Source of the DNA: Streptomyces sp. TS71-3
GTDB taxonomy: Bacteria; Actinomycetota; Actinomycetes; Streptomycetales; Streptomycetaceae
Direction: 5' to 3'
Assembly: GCF_018327685.1 (NCBI RefSeq)
Contig: NZ_BNEL01000001.1
Coordinates: 2,480,001-2,544,000 of the forward strand
DNA: 64,000 bases
Part shown: positions 61,519 through 64,000 of the stretch, piece after piece
Position numbering within the stretch: position 1 is the first letter of the stretch
Layout: each line of letters begins with the position of its first letter
Notes under the pieces: generated by a model
What the model was told of the DNA's origin: nothing
Seen by the model: the letters and a program-made list of their open reading frames with translations, nothing else
Databases searched by the model: none
Program-made: the position numbers and the translations under genes

Positions 61519-62091
61519 GCGCAGGGCTGGCCTGGGAGGTGGTGCCCCCGGCCCCGCGGAGCGACTGCCCGCAGGGGGGGGCAGGCGCCTGTTGGCCCAC
61601 CGGCCCGCAGCCGCGTACGAAACGTGGGGGGACGTGGGGGGATGTCCGCCCGCAGTGTTTTGCGTCAGGCCCAGGGGAACCGTCCGGTCGACGGAGGACG
61701 CGGGACCGAGGACGGATATCCCCCCGCGGCCCCGCCCCCACAACGAACCGAAGGCGCACCGGCCACCAGCGAGCCGCGCACCTGCCCGTTCAGCACGGGT
61801 GTTCGTTCAGCACAGGCTGACGCCCGGATAACGATCGTGCACCGAGGGTCACCCGAACGGCCGACCCGAGTGGCATTCGTGCGGTTTTTCCAGTGACCTG
61901 AGTCACATATAGGTATCTGATCACCTCATAGGCCGTGATACATCTTCACGACCGCCAGAGGGCTTACCGAGCCCTCCGGGGCGCCCCGGGGAGGCGTACA
62001 GCCGGCAGGCACAACTCCAGCACATCCGGGGGATCGCGACCCGATCCGCGGCCGTTCAGGCGGGGATCGGCATGGAGAAAGGCCAACCACC
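61519..62091. other. Upstream region of the amino-acid permease
   Basis: A 573-bp gap with no ORF of note. It contains GTTCAGCAC twice (about 61790-61815), the Crp-like site at 61893, and an AT-rich stretch at 61905-61931 likely to include the promoter. Confidence 0.5.
61893..61906. promoter_or_regulatory. Crp-like operator
   Basis: GTGACCTGAGTCAC is a dyad (GTGAC-ctga-GTCAC). It fits the GTG-N6-GNCAC pattern I recall for Streptomyces Crp, and the E. coli-like (T)GTGA-N6-TCAC(A) core. It lies 186 bp before the permease start, next to an AT-rich promoter-like stretch. Confidence 0.5.
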
Positions 62092-63603
62092 ATGACCTCG
62101 GCCCAGGTGGATCACCACGACGGCGACGGCTCGGGAGCGGTCGGCTCCTCGGCCGTGGGCGGTCGCAGCCAGGAGGGGTACCAGCGCGGTCTGGGTGCCC
62201 GCCAGATCCAGATGATCGCCATCGGCGGAGCCATCGGCACCGGTCTGTTCCTCGGTGCCGGCAAGGCGATAGCGAAGGCCGGCCCCAGCCTGATCCTCGC
62301 GTACGCGGTCGCCGGCCTGGTGATCTTCTTCATCATGCGGGCGCTCGGGGAGCTCCTGATGTACCGCCCGGTCTCGGGTTCCTTCTCGGAGTACGCCCGC
62401 GAGTTCATCGGCCCCCTCTCGGGTTACGTGACGGGCTGGACGTACTGGCTCTTCTGGGTCGTCACCGGCATCACCGAGGTCACCGCGGCGGCGACCTACA
62501 TGACGTTCTGGTGGCACATCCCGCAGTGGGCCTCGGCCCTCGTCTTCACGGTCATCCTCTACGGCGTGAACCTGATCTCGGTGAAGGTCTTCGGCGAGCT
62601 GGAGTTCTGGTTCTCGATGGTCAAGGTCACCGCGATCGTCGGCATGATCCTCATCTGCGTCGGCATCCTGACCATCGGCTTCTCCGACGCCGGCGGCACC
62701 GCGTCGGTGACCCACCTCTGGGGCGACGGCGGATTCTTCCCCAAGGGCGTCGGCGGCACCCTGATGACGCTGCAGATCGTGATGTTCGCGTTCCTCGCCG
62801 TGGAGCTGGTCGGCGTCACCGCGGGCGAGTCCAAGGACCCGAAGAAGACCCTGCCGAAGGCGATCAACACCGTGCCGTGGCGGATCGCGGTCTTCTACGT
62901 CGGCGCGCTGATCATGATCCTCTCGGTGGTGCCGTGGAGCAGCTTCCAGCCCGGCGTCTCGCCGTTCGTCGCGGCGTTCGAGAAGATGGGCCTCGCGGCC
63001 GGCGCCGGGATCGTCAACTTCGTCGTGCTCACCGCCGCCCTGTCGTCCTGCAACTCCGGCATGTACTCCACCGGCCGGATGCTCCGCGACCTGGCGCGCA
63101 ACGGCCAGGGCCCGGCCGTCTTCACCCGGCTCACCAGGAGCGGCACGCCGCTGGTCGGCACCACCTTCTCGGCGGCGCTGATGCTCGTCGGCGTCTGGAT
63201 CAACTACATGTGGCCGGGCCAGGCCTTCACCTACGTGGTGTCGTTCGCCACCATCTCCGGCATGTGGGCCTGGATCATGATCCTGGTCTGCCAGATCCGC
63301 TACCGCGCGAAGGCGGACCGCGGCGAGCTGCCGCGCTCGGCCTTCCGCGCGCCCGGCGCGCCGCTCACCAGCTGGTTCGCGCTCGGCTTCATCGGCGTGG
63401 TGATCGTGATGATGGGCATCGACAAGGACACCCGGATCTCGCTGTACTGCGCGCCGCTGTGGGCGTTGATCATGGTGGTGAGCTACTTCGTGCTGAAGGC
63501 GCGCAACCCCGAGGCCTTCGCCCGCACCCAGGCCGCGGCGGAGCGCGCGGCCGCGCGGGCGGGGGAGAGCGGGGCCGGTGGGCGACCGGCGGGGGAGGCC
63601 TGA
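62092..63603 (+). CDS. Amino-acid permease (APC family, GABA/D-Ser/D-Ala/Gly type)
   Basis: Encodes 503 residues and 12 membrane helices. The APC signature starts the membrane part (GLGARQIQMIAIGGAIGTGL, FLGAGKAIAKAGPSLILAYA), followed by MRALGELLMYRPVSGSFSEY and GESKDPKKTLPKAINTVPWR. Proton-coupled amino-acid import. The closest annotated relatives would be GabP/CycA-like; the exact substrate is not deducible. AAAGG precedes ATG 62092. Acidic N- and Ala-rich C-termini flank the core. The Crp-like dyad upstream suggests cAMP-linked control. Confidence 0.9.
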   Translation: MTSAQVDHHDGDGSGAVGSSAVGGRSQEGYQRGLGARQIQMIAIGGAIGTGLFLGAGKAIAKAGPSLILAYAVAGLVIFFIMRALGELLMYRPVSGSFSEYAREFIGPLSGYVTGWTYWLFWVVTGITEVTAAATYMTFWWHIPQWASALVFTVILYGVNLISVKVFGELEFWFSMVKVTAIVGMILICVGILTIGFSDAGGTASVTHLWGDGGFFPKGVGGTLMTLQIVMFAFLAVELVGVTAGESKDPKKTLPKAINTVPWRIAVFYVGALIMILSVVPWSSFQPGVSPFVAAFEKMGLAAGAGIVNFVVLTAALSSCNSGMYSTGRMLRDLARNGQGPAVFTRLTRSGTPLVGTTFSAALMLVGVWINYMWPGQAFTYVVSFATISGMWAWIMILVCQIRYRAKADRGELPRSAFRAPGAPLTSWFALGFIGVVIVMMGIDKDTRISLYCAPLWALIMVVSYFVLKARNPEAFARTQAAAERAAARAGESGAGGRPAGEA

Positions 63604-63658
63604 CGGGCGAGGCCCCCGTACCCACCTGCGGCCCTGGTCCCTGCTTATGCTGACCGAC

Positions 63659-64000
63659 ATGCTGACCATCACCCAGGCCCTCCACGACCAGATCGTGGCG
63701 CACGCCCGCAAGGACCACCCGGACGAGGCGTGCGGCGCGATCGCGGGCCCGGAGGGCACGGACCGGCCCGAGCGGTTCATCCCGATGCTGAACGCCGCGC
63801 GGTCGCCCACGTTCTACGAGTTCGACTCGGGCGACCTGCTGAAGCTGTACAAGGGCATGGCGGAGCGCGACGAGGAGCCGGTGGTCTTCTACCACTCGCA
63901 CACGGCCACCGAGGCGTACCCGTCACGCACGGACATCTCCTACGCGAACGAGCCCGGCGCCCACTACGTCCTCGTCTCCACCGCCGACACGGACGGCCTC
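63659..64000 (+). CDS. mec: JAMM/MPN metallopeptidase, Mec-like (partial, runs off window)
   Basis: The first 114 residues are present. The JAMM zinc motif is HSHTATEAYPSRTD (H-x-H-x7-S-x2-D) near residue 80, with an upstream Glu (DEACGAIAG). In actinobacteria Mec removes newly made cysteine from the CysO carrier protein in a sulfide-dependent cysteine pathway, and cysO/cysM genes usually follow. ATG 63659 lies 7 bp after TATGCT without a ribosome site, so the mRNA is probably leaderless; in-frame ATG 63647 falls within that box. Confidence 0.88.
   Translation, partial: MLTITQALHDQIVAHARKDHPDEACGAIAGPEGTDRPERFIPMLNAARSPTFYEFDSGDLLKLYKGMAERDEEPVVFYHSHTATEAYPSRTDISYANEPGAHYVLVSTADTDGL

Overview
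The window is chromosomal DNA from a high-GC actinomycete, almost certainly a Streptomyces species. The evidence is the very high GC with G/C-rich third codon positions, frequent GTG/TTG starts and TGA stops, an SsgA-like sporulation protein, an ECF sigma/ZAS anti-sigma pair, a sugar ABC transporter with no ATPase gene of its own, and a dense set of Streptomyces-type intergenic repeats. From memory, the gene order (sigU-rsuA, helD-like, malic enzyme, hup, murA ... hpdR ... hpdA/hppD ... ssgG ... pncA, pncB, clpS ... mec) matches a core segment of the S. coelicolor chromosome. No transposase, integrase, phage gene or CRISPR array was found; this is core DNA decorated with small repeats.

Layout. 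1-3.4 kb: CGNR protein, TetR regulator, then an ECF sigma/anti-sigma operon. 4-12.7 kb: housekeeping (HelD-like RNA polymerase-recycling ATPase, a candidate structured ncRNA, ACT-domain malic enzyme, HU, convergent murA, YqgE, DUF3039). 13-18.3 kb: an operon for uptake of an amino sugar or oligosaccharide (lipoprotein, two permeases, GH20 hexosaminidase) behind a perfect 27-bp inverted repeat. 18.9-24.9 kb: a molybdenum-hydroxylase operon (FAD, 2Fe-2S and Mo subunits). The Fe-S subunit carries a 684-residue disordered extension, and the Mo subunit appears to have lost its catalytic glutamate. 25-27.8 kb: a minus-strand WXG/ESX-like cassette. 28-31 kb: small secreted and membrane genes and tRNA-Cys. 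31-38.4 kb: a propeller-amidohydrolase, an MFS transporter and a DEAD/DEAH helicase.

39-47 kb: tyrosine-catabolism regulation (hpdR, hpdA, hppD) surrounding a four-gene glycine betaine/choline-type ABC operon and a Lon-like S16 protein. 47-54 kb: FAD-linked oxidase, ssgG, and two RDD membrane proteins separated by opposed tandem-repeat arrays. 54.5-57.9 kb: a secreted M6 metalloprotease and a hypothetical protein. 58-60.4 kb: NAD salvage (pncA, pncB). 60.5-64 kb: clpS, DUF2017, an amino-acid permease behind a Crp-like site, and the start of the Mec peptidase gene, which runs off the end.

The most striking non-coding signal is a 19-bp element (GCGCAGTTCCCCGCGCCCC and its reverse complement). 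I count 27 copies in seven intergenic clusters. In every cluster all forward copies lie to the left of all inverse copies, so each cluster can fold as a large hairpin. All seven clusters sit just 3' of at least one gene, which resembles BIME/REP organisation.
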